From: Streptomyces sp. NBC_00820
Lineage (GTDB): Bacteria; Actinomycetota; Actinomycetes; Streptomycetales; Streptomycetaceae
DNA length: 64,000 nucleotides
Direction: 5' to 3'
NCBI RefSeq assembly: GCF_036347055.1
Contig: NZ_CP108882.1
Span: forward strand, 2,865,001-2,929,000
Part shown: piece by piece, positions 47,756 through 56,482 of the stretch
Position numbering within the stretch: the stretch's first letter is position 1
How the letters are laid out: the number at the start of each line of letters is the position of its first letter
Notes under the pieces: generated by a model
The model's database searches: none
Told to the model about the DNA's origin: nothing
What the model saw: the letters and a program-made list of their open reading frames with translations, nothing else
Position numbers and translations under genes: made by a program

Positions 47756-50638
47756 TCACGCGGGGACGATGTTCACCAGCTTGGGCGCCCGCACGATCAC
47801 CTTGCGGATGCCGGCGCCGTCCAGCGCCGCGACGACCTTCTCGTCGGCCAGCGCGGCCTTCTCCAGCTCCTCGTCGGAGATGGACGGCGAGACCTCCAGG
47901 CGGGCCTTGACCTTGCCCTTGATCTGCACGACGCAGGTCACCGTCTCGTCGACCACGTACCGCGGGTCGGCGACCGGGAAGTCGCGGTGGACGACCGAGC
48001 CGGTGTGGCCCAGCCGGCGCCACAGTTCCTCGGCGATGTGCGGGGCCAGCGGGGCGGCCATCAGCACCAGCGACTCGGCGACGGGGCGCGGGAGGGCGCC
48101 GCCGGCCTTGGTCAGGTGGTTGTTCAGCTCGGTGATCTTGGCGATGGCGGTGTTGAAGCGCAGGCCCTCCAGGTCCTGACGCACGCCGTCGATCGCCTTG
48201 TGCAGGGCACGCAGCGTCTCCTCGTCGGGCTCGGCGTCGGTGACGGTGACCTCGCCGGTGTTCTCGTCGACGATGTTGCGCCACAGCCGCTGCAGCAGCC
48301 GGAACTGGCCGACCACCGCGCGCGTGTCCCAGGGGCGGGAGACGTCCAGCGGGCCCATCGCCATCTCGTACAGGCGCAGGGTGTCGGCGCCGTACTCGGC
48401 GGCGATCTCGTCCGGCGTGACCGCGTTCTTCAGGGACTTGCCCATCTTGCCCAGCAGGCGGCTCACCTGCTCGCCCTCGTGGTAGTAGGAGCCGTCGCGC
48501 TCCTCCACCTCGGCGGCGGGCACCGCGATGCCGCGGCTGTCGCGGTAGACGTAGGCCTGGATCATGCCCTGGTTGAACAGCTTGTGGAACGGCTCCGCGG
48601 AGGAGACGTGCCCCAGGTCGAACAGGACCTTGGACCAGAAGCGGGCGTACAGCAGGTGCAGCACCGCGTGCTCGGCGCCACCGACGTACAGGTCGACGCC
48701 GCCGTGCGGCGTGCCCTCGCGCGGGCCCATCCAGTACTGCTCGATCTCGGGGTCGACCAGCTTGCGCTCGTTGTGCGGGTCCAGGTAGCGGAACTCGTAC
48801 CAGCAGGAACCGGCCCAGTTGGGCATGGTGTTGGTCTCGCGGCGGTACTTCTTCGGCCCGTCGCCCAGGTCCAGGGTGACGTTGACCCATTCCTCGTTGC
48901 GCGACAGGGGGGTCTCGGGCCGGGTGTCGGCGTCGTCCGCGTCGAAGGTGCGCGGGCTGTAGTCCTCGACCTCGGGCAGCTCCAGCGGCAGCATCGACTC
49001 GGGCAGCGCGTGGGCGACGCCGTCCTCGTCGTAGACGATCGGGAAGGGCTCGCCCCAGTAGCGCTGGCGGCTGAACAGCCAGTCGCGCAGGCGGAAGTTG
49101 ACGGTGCCCTCGCCGATGCCCTCGGCCTGCAGCCACTCGGTGATGCGGGCCTTGGCCTCGGTGACGTCCAGGCCGTCCAGGCTGATCCTGTCGTTCGCCG
49201 AGTTGATGATCTTCGCGTCGTAGGAGCCGAAGGCGTCTTCCCACGTCGCGGTGTCCGTGCCGCGGCCGTCGGTCGGCTCGACGATGCAGTGGACCGGCAG
49301 CTCGAAGGCGCGCGCGAACTCGAAGTCACGCTGGTCGCCCGCCGGGACGGCCATGATCGCGCCGGTGCCGTAGCCCATCAAAACGTAGTCGGCGATGAAG
49401 ACGGGGACCTGCTCGCCGTTGACCGGGTTGGTCGCGAACGCGCCGGTGAAGACACCGGTCTTGTCCTTGGCCTCGGCCTGGCGCTCCACGTCGGACTTCG
49501 AGGCGGCCTGCGCGCGGTAGGCGGCGACGGCCTCGGACGGGGTGGCGTGACCGCCGGTCCACACCTCGTGGGTGCCCTCGGGCCACGCCTCGGGGGTGAA
49601 CTTCTCGACCAGCGGGTGCTCCGGGGCCAGCACCATGTAGGTCGCACCGAACAGGGTGTCCGGGCGGGTGGTGAAGACCGTGATGTGCTCGCCGTCGATC
49701 GGGAAGTCGACGCGGGCGCCCTCGCTGCGGCCGATCCAGTTGCGCTGCTGCAGCTTGATGGCCTCGGGCCAGTCCAGCTCGTCCAGGTCCTCCAGCAGCC
49801 GGTCGGCGTAGGCGGTGATGCGCATGTTCCACTGGCGCAGCTTGGCCTTGAAGACCGGGTAGTTCCCGCGCTCGGAGCGGCCGTCGGCGGTGACCTCCTC
49901 GTTGGCCAGCACGGTGCCCAGGCCGGGGCACCAGTTGACCGGGGCGTCGGAGGCGTAGGCCAGGCGGTACTCGCCCAGTACGTCGGCGCGCTCGATGTCG
50001 CTCAGCTCGCTCCACGCGCGCGTGGTGCCGGGAACCGTGCGCTCACCGGACTCGAACTGCGCGATCAGCTCGGCGATCGGGCGGGCCTTCCGCGCCTCCT
50101 CGTCGTACCAGGAGTTGAAGATCTGCAGGAAGATCCACTGGGTCCACTTGTAGTAGTCCGGGTCGATCGTGGCGAACGACCGGCGCCTGTCGTGGCCCAG
50201 GCCCAGCCTGCGCAGCTGGGCCTTCATGTTCTCGATGTTGGCTTCGGTGGAGACCCGCGGGTGCGTGCCGGTCTGCACGGCGTACTGCTCGGCGGGCAGG
50301 CCGAAGGCGTCGAAGCCCAGGGTGTGCAGGACGTTGTGGCCGGTCATGCGCTGGAAGCGCGCGTAGACGTCGGTGGCGATGTAGCCCAGGGGGTGACCGA
50401 CGTGCAGGCCCGCGCCGGAGGGGTAGGGGAACATGTCCATGATGAACTTCTTGGGCTTGGCGACCAGCTCCGCGTCGCCGGCCAGGTCACCCGTGGGGTT
50501 CGGCGCCGCGTAGGTGCCGTCGGCGTCCCAGAAGTCCTGCCAGCGTGCCTCGATGTCGGCCGCCATGGCGGCCGTGTAGCGGTGCGGCGCGACCTCCGCC
50601 GACGTGGCGGCGGTGGCAGCGGGGTTCGTCTCGCTCAT
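47756..50638 (-). CDS. leuS: Leucyl-tRNA synthetase
   Basis: LeuRS charges tRNA-Leu. The 960-residue class I enzyme has the HIGH-type motif [18 protein letters not shown] near residue 68. The CP1 editing domain carries [20 protein letters not shown], and the KMSKS-type loop is [13 protein letters not shown], with Gly as usual in actinobacteria. The anticodon-binding and C-terminal domains are complete. ATG at 50638 has GAGG a few bases upstream; the frame is open for 94 further codons that have no similarity. Upstream is a leader with a Leu-codon peptide and an intrinsic terminator, so expression is probably controlled by ribosome-mediated attenuation. Confidence 0.96.
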   Translation of the reverse strand: MSETNPAATAATSAEVAPHRYTAAMAADIEARWQDFWDADGTYAAPNPTGDLAGDAELVAKPKKFIMDMFPYPSGAGLHVGHPLGYIATDVYARFQRMTGHNVLHTLGFDAFGLPAEQYAVQTGTHPRVSTEANIENMKAQLRRLGLGHDRRRSFATIDPDYYKWTQWIFLQIFNSWYDEEARKARPIAELIAQFESGERTVPGTTRAWSELSDIERADVLGEYRLAYASDAPVNWCPGLGTVLANEEVTADGRSERGNYPVFKAKLRQWNMRITAYADRLLEDLDELDWPEAIKLQQRNWIGRSEGARVDFPIDGEHITVFTTRPDTLFGATYMVLAPEHPLVEKFTPEAWPEGTHEVWTGGHATPSEAVAAYRAQAASKSDVERQAEAKDKTGVFTGAFATNPVNGEQVPVFIADYVLMGYGTGAIMAVPAGDQRDFEFARAFELPVHCIVEPTDGRGTDTATWEDAFGSYDAKIINSANDRISLDGLDVTEAKARITEWLQAEGIGEGTVNFRLRDWLFSRQRYWGEPFPIVYDEDGVAHALPESMLPLELPEVEDYSPRTFDADDADTRPETPLSRNEEWVNVTLDLGDGPKKYRRETNTMPNWAGSCWYEFRYLDPHNERKLVDPEIEQYWMGPREGTPHGGVDLYVGGAEHAVLHLLYARFWSKVLFDLGHVSSAEPFHKLFNQGMIQAYVYRDSRGIAVPAAEVEERDGSYYHEGEQVSRLLGKMGKSLKNAVTPDEIAAEYGADTLRLYEMAMGPLDVSRPWDTRAVVGQFRLLQRLWRNIVDENTGEVTVTDAEPDEETLRALHKAIDGVRQDLEGLRFNTAIAKITELNNHLTKAGGALPRPVAESLVLMAAPLAPHIAEELWRRLGHTGSVVHRDFPVADPRYVVDETVTCVVQIKGKVKARLEVSPSISDEELEKAALADEKVVAALDGAGIRKVIVRAPKLVNIVPA

Positions 50639-50693
50639 GATCCTCAAAGCTCCATCGATCGTCTCTGCCTGCGGCTGCGACATCCAAGAAACG

Positions 50694-50717
50694 AAAAAGC
50701 CCCTCGCACAGGAGGGG
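50694..50717 (-). terminator. Attenuator terminator in the leuS leader
   Basis: On the minus strand CCCCTC, a CTGTGC loop and GAGGGG are followed by CTTTTTCG, the most canonical intrinsic terminator in the window. It lies 56 bases before the leuS start and 49 bases after the leader-peptide stop. Upstream stems 50732-50739/50752-50759 and 50720-50726/50769-50775 offer alternative pairing. Confidence 0.8.
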
Positions 50718-50765
50718 ACGCCGCGCCGATGCCGACCACGGGATTCGACCGGTGGTCGGTACTGA

Positions 50766-50804
50766 TCAGCGCGGCCCGCTAAGCAGAAGGCGTACGGCAC
50801 GCAT
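50766..50804 (-). CDS. leuS leader peptide ([12 protein letters not shown])
   Basis: A 12-codon open frame contains three consecutive leucine codons (CTT CTG CTT), of which CTT is rare in Streptomyces. It lies between a probable promoter and an intrinsic terminator ahead of leuS. The sequence TACCCT sits six bases before the ATG, which fits a leaderless transcript starting at the A of ATG. Low charged tRNA-Leu should stall the ribosome on these codons and favour an antiterminator fold. From memory, attenuators of this kind have been predicted computationally for leuS in some Streptomyces. Confidence 0.75.
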   Translation of the reverse strand: MRAVRLLLSGPR

Positions 50805-51055
50805 GGCGCTAGGGTACCGCAGCGCTTGAGCAAGCCGCGACGCGATTGCGTATGGCATGTGGACAGGCCACCGAACCCGACCAGCGCTGAACGAAGGTCA
50901 AGGATTACTTCGCGTAACACCTGCTAAAGGACACCGTCCCGGTGACATCGTCCTTTGATAACAACGCAATAACTGAAACCTCGTACTGATCGGTATGGCG
51001 CCACCTAAAGTTCGGCAGCGGGACCGCCTTCCCGAAACTGCTCGGAGTTGCCCCC

Positions 51056-52345
51056 ATGAACCCTCGTCGTACCAACAGTTCGCTCCCCAAACCCGGCCGG
51101 TCGGCCTATGGGGTGGCGTCGGCTGTCGTCCTGCTGCTGATACCCGTGATCGTGCTGATCGGAGGCAGCCAGTTCCGTGAGTTCCTGAACTTCGGCGCGG
51201 GCGTGCTGTCCCTCGTCTCGCTCAGCTGCTCGGTGATCTGGGGCCTGTTCGCGCAGGACCGGATCTTCCTGAACACACGCCAGCGGATCGTCGGCCAGGC
51301 CGTGCACCGGACGACCGCGGTCGCCTCGATCGCCTTCCTCCTGCTGCACATCACCACCAAGATCGCGCTGGATCACACCGTGGTGATCGCCGCGATCATC
51401 CCATTCTCGCTCGGCCTCACCGGAAGCGGCGGCCTGATCGGACTGGGCTCCCTGGCGGGCCTGCTGATGATCTTCGTCGGCGTCACCGGCGCGCTGCGCA
51501 GCAACTTCGCCGCCCCGGCCCCCGTCGCCGCCCGCTGGCGGGCCATGCACATGCTGGCCTACCCGGCCTGGTGCGCGGCTCTGGTGCACGGGCTCTACGC
51601 CGGCCGTCAGGCCAAGCCGGTCTTCGTGATCCTCTACAGCCTGTCCCTGCTGGGAGTGATGGGCGCCCTGGCGCTGCGTTCCGCCCCGCGCCCGGTCAAG
51701 CGCCGGCTCGCGGACCGGCTCGTCCGGGTGTTCGGCAGCTCCGAACGGCCCGGCATCGAGGAACTGGAAGCGAGCCGCTCCCGGGCCGGCGAGGCCCGCG
51801 TGCCGGGCTTCGAGAGCCGGCGCGAGCAGCGCCAGGCGGGCGCCGACGCGCCGACCCGCGCCTCCGCGCCGCTGTACCAGTCCCCCGCCACGCCCGCGCC
51901 GGAGCCCTCCGGCTTCGCGGCCGCCTACCGGACGGTGAACATCCCCGGCGGCCCCCAGGGCCCCTTCCAGAGCGGCCAGGGTCCGCGCACGGACCTGCCG
52001 CTCGACCTGCAGCCGACGCAGGCCATGCCGTTCGCGGACGGCCCGTCCAGCACCTCGGGCAGCTGGCCCGTCCCGTCCCCGCCGCCGGTCGGCGAGGCCC
52101 CGCCGTCGGCGTACGACCCGCTCCAGGACACCGGGTACAACATTCCGGCCTACGGCAGTCCGGGCGCCGCCGGATACGCCGGAGGTGATGTGTACAACAC
52201 CGGTGAGACGAATCCGCGCTACGCGACGTACAACTCGGGTGACACGTTCAACAACGGTCCCGCCACTGAACCAACCCCCGGCGCCTCCTTCGACGCGCCG
52301 GGTTCGGGCGAACCTTGGAACATGCCCTCCGGAGGCTATAGGTGA
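51056..52345 (+). CDS. Cytochrome b/ferric-reductase-like membrane protein with long disordered tail
   Basis: The 429-residue product has about six membrane helices in the first 210 residues. Histidines spaced like heme ligands are seen in AVHRTTAVASIAFLLLHITTK and in MHMLAYPAWCAALVHGLYAG. This resembles the b-type cytochrome domain of ferric reductases and NADPH oxidases. Residues 230-429 are disordered and Pro/Gly/Thr-rich, with repeats such as YNTGET/YNSGDT near the end. The stop overlaps the next gene's GTG, so the two are coupled. Together they look like a membrane electron-transfer pair: a flavin/FeS protein feeding a heme protein. That pairing is inference. Confidence 0.8.
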   Translation: MNPRRTNSSLPKPGRSAYGVASAVVLLLIPVIVLIGGSQFREFLNFGAGVLSLVSLSCSVIWGLFAQDRIFLNTRQRIVGQAVHRTTAVASIAFLLLHITTKIALDHTVVIAAIIPFSLGLTGSGGLIGLGSLAGLLMIFVGVTGALRSNFAAPAPVAARWRAMHMLAYPAWCAALVHGLYAGRQAKPVFVILYSLSLLGVMGALALRSAPRPVKRRLADRLVRVFGSSERPGIEELEASRSRAGEARVPGFESRREQRQAGADAPTRASAPLYQSPATPAPEPSGFAAAYRTVNIPGGPQGPFQSGQGPRTDLPLDLQPTQAMPFADGPSSTSGSWPVPSPPPVGEAPPSAYDPLQDTGYNIPAYGSPGAAGYAGGDVYNTGETNPRYATYNSGDTFNNGPATEPTPGASFDAPGSGEPWNMPSGGYR

Positions 52346-53952
52346 ACGAGGCCCTGCCCGACGTCCCCGAAGTCCGCGTGGTCGGACTTCCCCAGCTCAC
52401 GTCGGGCTTCGACCTTGTGGAGAGGCTCGACCTGCCCATGCACCTGAAGGTGCACGGGCCGCTCGAGCCTCTGGGCGGCGAACAGCTGGCCCAGCTCGCC
52501 GAGCGCATCAATCTCAGGGGCCGCGGCGGCGCGGGCTTCCCCTTCCACAAGAAGCTGCGCTCGGTCGCCGAGTCGGCGATCAAACGCGGGGTGCGCCCGG
52601 TCGTCGTCGTCAACGGCAGTGAGGACGAGCCGGCCTGCCGCAAGGACACGGTGCTCATCAACCGTGCCCCGCACCTCATCCTGGACGGCGCCCTGCTGTG
52701 CGCGGAGGCCATGGGCGCCCGCACGCTGGTGATCGGCGTGACCCGTGAGTCGACGCAGCGCTCCATGGAGGCCGCGCTGGCAGAACGCGGCCTGAGCAAC
52801 ACCCGCAGGTCGGCCCTGCGCGCGTGGGTGCAGCGCAACCCCGTGCGCATGGTCACCGGTGCCGCCGCCTCCCTGATCCGCTCGGTGGACGGCGGCCCGG
52901 CGATCCCGCCCGGCCGCAAGGTCAGCGCCTCCAAGAGCGGCGTCGGCGGGGCCCCCACCCTGCTGTCGAACGCGGAGACCTTCGCGCAGCTGGCCATCGC
53001 CGCCCGCATCGGCCCGGAGCGCTACGGCAACACCGGCCTGTACGACGAGCCGGGCACCGTCATGCTCACGGTCTCCGGCGCGGTGGCGCGCCCCATGGTG
53101 ATCGAGGTCCCCACGGGCGTGCCGCTGCGCTACGTGCTGCAGCTGGCCGGCGCCCCGCCGGTGCCGCAGGGTGTGCTGACCGGCGGCTACCACGGCAAGT
53201 GGATCGACGCGGCGACGGTGAACGAGGCGATCGTCTCCCGCAACTCGCTGGACGCGGTGGGCGGCGCTCTCGGCGCGGGCGCGATCCTGCCGATCAGTCA
53301 GGAGACCTGTCCGCTGGGCGAGTCTCTGCGGGTGGCCCAGTGGCTGGCCGAGGAGAGCGCGGGCCAGTGCGGGCCCTGCTACCTCGGACTGCCGGCGGCC
53401 GCGCGCGGCATGGAGGACATCATCAACGGGGGCGGCCCCGCCGCTCTGGAGGCGCTGAAGCAGGTCGCCAAGAGCGTGAAGCGGCGCGGTGCGTGCTCGC
53501 ACCCGGACGGCTCGGCGATGTTCCTGGAATCGACCATCAAGGCGTTCACCGACGACCTCGCCGCCCACGTCCTCGGAAACGGCTGCGGACGGCCCGTGGA
53601 GGGCGTTCTGCCGCTCTTCGAGGGGGGCATGGCCCCTTCGGGCATCTCCGGCGGCGGAGAGCCGGAGGACACCGGCGGCAGCCGCCAGAAGATCTACGTC
53701 GACTGGACGCTGTGCCGGGGTCACGGGCTGTGCGCGGACATCCTCCCGGAGGTCTTCGAACTGGGGCCGGACGGCTTCCCGACCGTCGCCCAGGCACAGG
53801 TGCCGCGTTACGCGGAGGCGAAGGCGCTCCGCGCGGTGCGCCGCTGCCCGGCGCTCGCGCTGCGCTTGGAGGAGGACACGCGCGGGCAGGCACCGCCGCG
53901 CAATCTGCCGGTCGTCTCCCAGGGGCGCGGCCGCCGCGCTCTCGGGCGCTGA
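52342..53952 (+). CDS. NuoF-like flavoprotein fused to a 3Fe-4S ferredoxin
   Basis: The 536-residue cytoplasmic protein starts with a NuoF/complex I 51-kDa-like domain. It has the NADH/FMN-binding pattern NLRGRGGAGFPFHKK and VVVNGSEDEPACRKD. A SLBB domain (VPTGVPLRYVLQLAG-like) and the FeS helical domain with SAGQCGPCYLGLPAA follow. The last 70 residues are a ferredoxin (VDWTLCRGHGLCADILPEVFEL with a late CPALAL), with CxxxxxC spacing typical of 3Fe-4S. It could move electrons from NAD(P)H to the ferredoxin and the coupled membrane cytochrome. GTG overlaps the upstream stop and GGAGG is present. Confidence 0.85.
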   Translation: MNEALPDVPEVRVVGLPQLTSGFDLVERLDLPMHLKVHGPLEPLGGEQLAQLAERINLRGRGGAGFPFHKKLRSVAESAIKRGVRPVVVVNGSEDEPACRKDTVLINRAPHLILDGALLCAEAMGARTLVIGVTRESTQRSMEAALAERGLSNTRRSALRAWVQRNPVRMVTGAAASLIRSVDGGPAIPPGRKVSASKSGVGGAPTLLSNAETFAQLAIAARIGPERYGNTGLYDEPGTVMLTVSGAVARPMVIEVPTGVPLRYVLQLAGAPPVPQGVLTGGYHGKWIDAATVNEAIVSRNSLDAVGGALGAGAILPISQETCPLGESLRVAQWLAEESAGQCGPCYLGLPAAARGMEDIINGGGPAALEALKQVAKSVKRRGACSHPDGSAMFLESTIKAFTDDLAAHVLGNGCGRPVEGVLPLFEGGMAPSGISGGGEPEDTGGSRQKIYVDWTLCRGHGLCADILPEVFELGPDGFPTVAQAQVPRYAEAKALRAVRRCPALALRLEEDTRGQAPPRNLPVVSQGRGRRALGR

Positions 53953-54051
53953 CCCGAGTCCTCCGACCGCGTACGGCGGGTCACCCGGTCAGGGTGGCCC
54001 GCCGCCGTCGTACGACGTGGCCCGCCATCGCCGTACGGCACGGCCAACACG

Positions 54052-54089
54052 CCGAAGGCGGACCATCCTTGAGGATGATCCGCCTTCGG
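54052..54089. terminator. Long terminator between NuoF-like gene and tRNA-Ala
   Basis: A 17-bp stem with one mismatch (CCGAAGGCGGACCATCC / GGATGATCCGCCTTCGG) and a four-base loop lies six bases beyond the tRNA 3' end. It ends both the tRNA transcript (minus) and the plus-strand operon. Confidence 0.8.
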
Positions 54090-54095
54090 TTTCTG

Positions 54096-54168
54096 TGGAG
54101 CTAAGGAGAATTGAACTCCTGACCTCCTGCATGCCATGCAGGCGCTCTACCAACTGAGCTATAGCCCC
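54096..54168 (-). tRNA. tRNA-Ala (anticodon GGC), copy 1
   Basis: 73-base cloverleaf: acceptor GGGGCTA/TAGCTCC with discriminator A, D-arm with TTGGTAGAGC, and anticodon stem CCTGC/GCAGG with loop ATGGCAT (anticodon GGC). The T-arm loop is TTCAATT. CCA is not encoded. The other two copies in this window have the same sequence. Confidence 0.95.
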
Positions 54169-54351
54169 TTGCGGTGTTCCGCCCGGTTTCCCCGGCGGCG
54201 ACGCCAACATTACACGGTCCCCGGGGGGCAGTACCAAATCGGTTTCCGACCCAGCCCCATATGGGCACTATGCCCGTTTCGCCGGTCCTGGGGCCCGCCG
54301 GCCCTCCCCTCCCCAGCCCCGCATGCCGGGTGCCGCGTACGGCACGCCGGG

Positions 54352-54585
54352 TCAGGCCGTGACGAAGGAGTAGAACCTCTTGAGGGTGCAGTGCTCCTCG
54401 AGCAGACGGCCGTAGATCGGCTCGCCCTCCAGCTCGCGGTAGGTCTCGATCGGGTCGCCTTTTATGATCAGCGCCCGCGCGCATTCCTCGCACCAGTACT
54501 GGTAGTCGGGATTGATCGGCTCCATGTCGCGGACGATCGGCGTGCCACTCCCGCACCAGTCGCACTTCCGCCGGTGTGCACCCAT
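54352..54585 (-). CDS. Small zinc-ribbon-like protein
   Basis: The 77-residue protein has two CxxC pairs (CDWC at residues 8-11 and CEEC at about 32-35), so it probably binds one zinc ion. The rest (DPIETYRELEGEPIYGRLLEEH) is acidic and helical. No function is known. It begins three bases after the preceding zinc-ribbon gene on the same strand, so the two are one operon just upstream of tRNA-Ala copy 1. Confidence 0.75.
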   Translation of the reverse strand: MGAHRRKCDWCGSGTPIVRDMEPINPDYQYWCEECARALIIKGDPIETYRELEGEPIYGRLLEEHCTLKRFYSFVTA

Positions 54586-54588
54586 CGA

Positions 54589-54762
54589 TCAGCTCCAGCT
54601 GTGGCCGCAGGCCGTGCACACGTAGGAGATTCCGCCGTTGTCGCCGAGAACTTGGGCCACGTGCACGGAACCGCAGGAAGGGCAGCTGAGCCGGGCTTTC
54701 GCGCTCTGTGTCAACCCCGCATCGAGGAGGTGGCCGACCTCCTCGAGGATGCTCGCAGGCAT
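54589..54762 (-). CDS. Small CxxC-CxxC zinc-ribbon protein (57 residues)
   Basis: ATG at 54762 is preceded by GGGAGGGAG at good spacing. The 57-residue product has a helical N-terminus (ASILEEVGHLLDAGLTQSAK) and a zinc ribbon with CPSC at residues 27-30 and CTAC at 49-52, ending GHSWS. The linker between knuckles matches rubredoxin-like or transcription-associated ribbons. The stop lies three bases before the next ATG. Function unknown; both small genes together may form a hetero-complex, which is speculation. Confidence 0.75.
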   Translation of the reverse strand: MPASILEEVGHLLDAGLTQSAKARLSCPSCGSVHVAQVLGDNGGISYVCTACGHSWS

Positions 54763-54831
54763 CACTGCTCCCTCCCGTCGGGCCGCGCCCCCTGCCGGCC
54801 GTTTGATTCTGCCACGGCCGAGCCGGGCAGG

Positions 54832-56361
54832 TCAGCGACGCCTGAGTACCAGTCCGGACACGACCCCCGCCGCCGCCGTCCCTGCCAGCGCCCACGCGGA
54901 CGACGAGAACGCCTCCGCAGAGGTATACGCCCCCAAGACACCAAGTGACTCAAGCCGGTTGAGGAACAGTGTGCCGAAGGCCGCCACGCCCATCAGCTGT
55001 CCGAGCTGGGTCACCGTCGCCAGCAGTCCGCTGGCGTCCGCGGCGTCCTCGGGCCGCACCGTGGCGAGGGCCCCGGTGAAGGTCGGCCCGAAGGCCAGCG
55101 CCAGGCCGACGCCCACCCCGGCGTACGACGCGTACAGCGCCGCTCCCCCGTCACCGCCGCCGCGGAAGGCCAGCCCCACGCCGGCCACGCCCGCCGCGGC
55201 GAGCGCGAACCCGGCCGGGGCGAGCCGGCGCTGCCAGGCGGCGGGCCACCTGCGCCAGGTCAGGCTGACCGCGCCGAAGACAACCGCGGTCGGCGCGAAG
55301 CTCAGGCCGGCCCGCAGCGCGCTGTAGCCGAGTCCGCCCTGCACGTGCAGTGTCAGAGTGAACAGGAAGCCCGCGTTGACGGACATCACGGCCAGGATCC
55401 GGCGCACGGCGAGGCTCATGCCGGGATGGCGCAGCACCCGGGGCGCGATCAGGGGCGCTCCGCCACGCCGGCCCAGCCGGGACTCGTGTCCGCAGAACGA
55501 CGCGAACAGGACGACGGCGGCGGCGAGCGACAGCCAGGACCACAGCGGCCAGCCCTCTGCCTGCCCGAGCACCAGCGGGACCGTCAGCAGGGACACGGAC
55601 GCGCCGAGCAGCACCAGACCGGGCACGTCGAGGGCGCGGGCCCGCTCCCGCCCGGCTCCGCCGCCCGGCGGCAGCACCTTCCCGCCCAGGGCCAGCAGTA
55701 CGGCGCCCACCGGGACGTTGACCAGGAACACCGGGCGCCAGCCGGTGCCGAACAGGTCGGCGCTGACCAGGACGCCGCCCACGATCTGCCCGGCGGCGGC
55801 GCCCAGGGCGAGGACGGCCGAGTAGACACCGAGGGCCCGCACACGGGCCTCGCCGGTGAAGGTCCGCTGGATGATGCTGAGCACCTGCGGGATCATCAGG
55901 GCCGCGCCCGCTCCCTGCACGAGCCGGAAGACGATCAGCTCGGTCGTGCCCTGCGCCAGGCCGCAGGCGAGCGAGGCGGCCGTGAAGAGGGCGAGGCCCG
56001 CGAGGTGGACGCGGCCGTGGCCGAGCCGGTCGCCGAGCCGGGCACCGGTGATCAGCAGCACGGAGTAGGTGATGGCGTAGCCGGCGATCACCAGTTGCAG
56101 ACCGGCGCCCGTGGCGTGCAGCTCGGAACCGATGGTGGGGGCCGCGACGTTCACGATGAAGACGTCCAGGACCGCCATGAACAGGGCGGTGAGCAGGACC
56201 GCGAGCAGGAGCCGGGAACGCTTGTCGGTGGCGGATGTTTCACTGTGAGTGACAGACTCCCCGCCGGCGGCGGGTGCTTCACTGTCAGTGGTGGGTGCTT
56301 CACTGTTCGCAGGGTTCGCGGCGGGCGCGGGAAGCGGCCCGGTTCGTGGTGTCGTCGTCAT
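54832..56361 (-). CDS. DHA2-type MFS exporter with Ser/Thr/Glu-rich N-terminus
   Basis: The 509-residue product is a 14-helix major facilitator of the drug:proton antiporter 2 family. Motifs: LDVFIVNVAAPTIGSEL in TM1, GARLGDRLGHGR (motif A), VQGAGAALMIPQVL (motif B), and ALGAAAGQIVGGVLVSADLFGTGWR in TM5. The N-terminal 45 residues contain SEAPTTDSEAPAAGGESVTHSET, encoded by short DNA repeats of CTTCACTGT(C/G)AGTG. ATG at 56361 is the first plausible start. It is divergent from a MmyB-type regulator, the same arrangement as at 4309-6711. Substrate unknown. Confidence 0.87.
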   Translation of the reverse strand: MTTTPRTGPLPAPAANPANSEAPTTDSEAPAAGGESVTHSETSATDKRSRLLLAVLLTALFMAVLDVFIVNVAAPTIGSELHATGAGLQLVIAGYAITYSVLLITGARLGDRLGHGRVHLAGLALFTAASLACGLAQGTTELIVFRLVQGAGAALMIPQVLSIIQRTFTGEARVRALGVYSAVLALGAAAGQIVGGVLVSADLFGTGWRPVFLVNVPVGAVLLALGGKVLPPGGGAGRERARALDVPGLVLLGASVSLLTVPLVLGQAEGWPLWSWLSLAAAVVLFASFCGHESRLGRRGGAPLIAPRVLRHPGMSLAVRRILAVMSVNAGFLFTLTLHVQGGLGYSALRAGLSFAPTAVVFGAVSLTWRRWPAAWQRRLAPAGFALAAAGVAGVGLAFRGGGDGGAALYASYAGVGVGLALAFGPTFTGALATVRPEDAADASGLLATVTQLGQLMGVAAFGTLFLNRLESLGVLGAYTSAEAFSSSAWALAGTAAAGVVSGLVLRRR

Positions 56362-56482
56362 GGCGTCGAGCCTGACGACGCGCCGGTACGGGTGCCGAGT
56401 GCCTGTTGATGCGGGTACCGGCAGCACCTGGCTACGCCCGGGCCGGGTGCGGACGATGGGGACGGGCGACGGGGGTCCGACG

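Noticed and set aside
50640..50810. T-box riboswitch for leuS
   Set aside because: No T-box antiterminator bulge (GGTGGNACCGCG-like) was found, and a Leu-codon leader peptide explains the terminator better.
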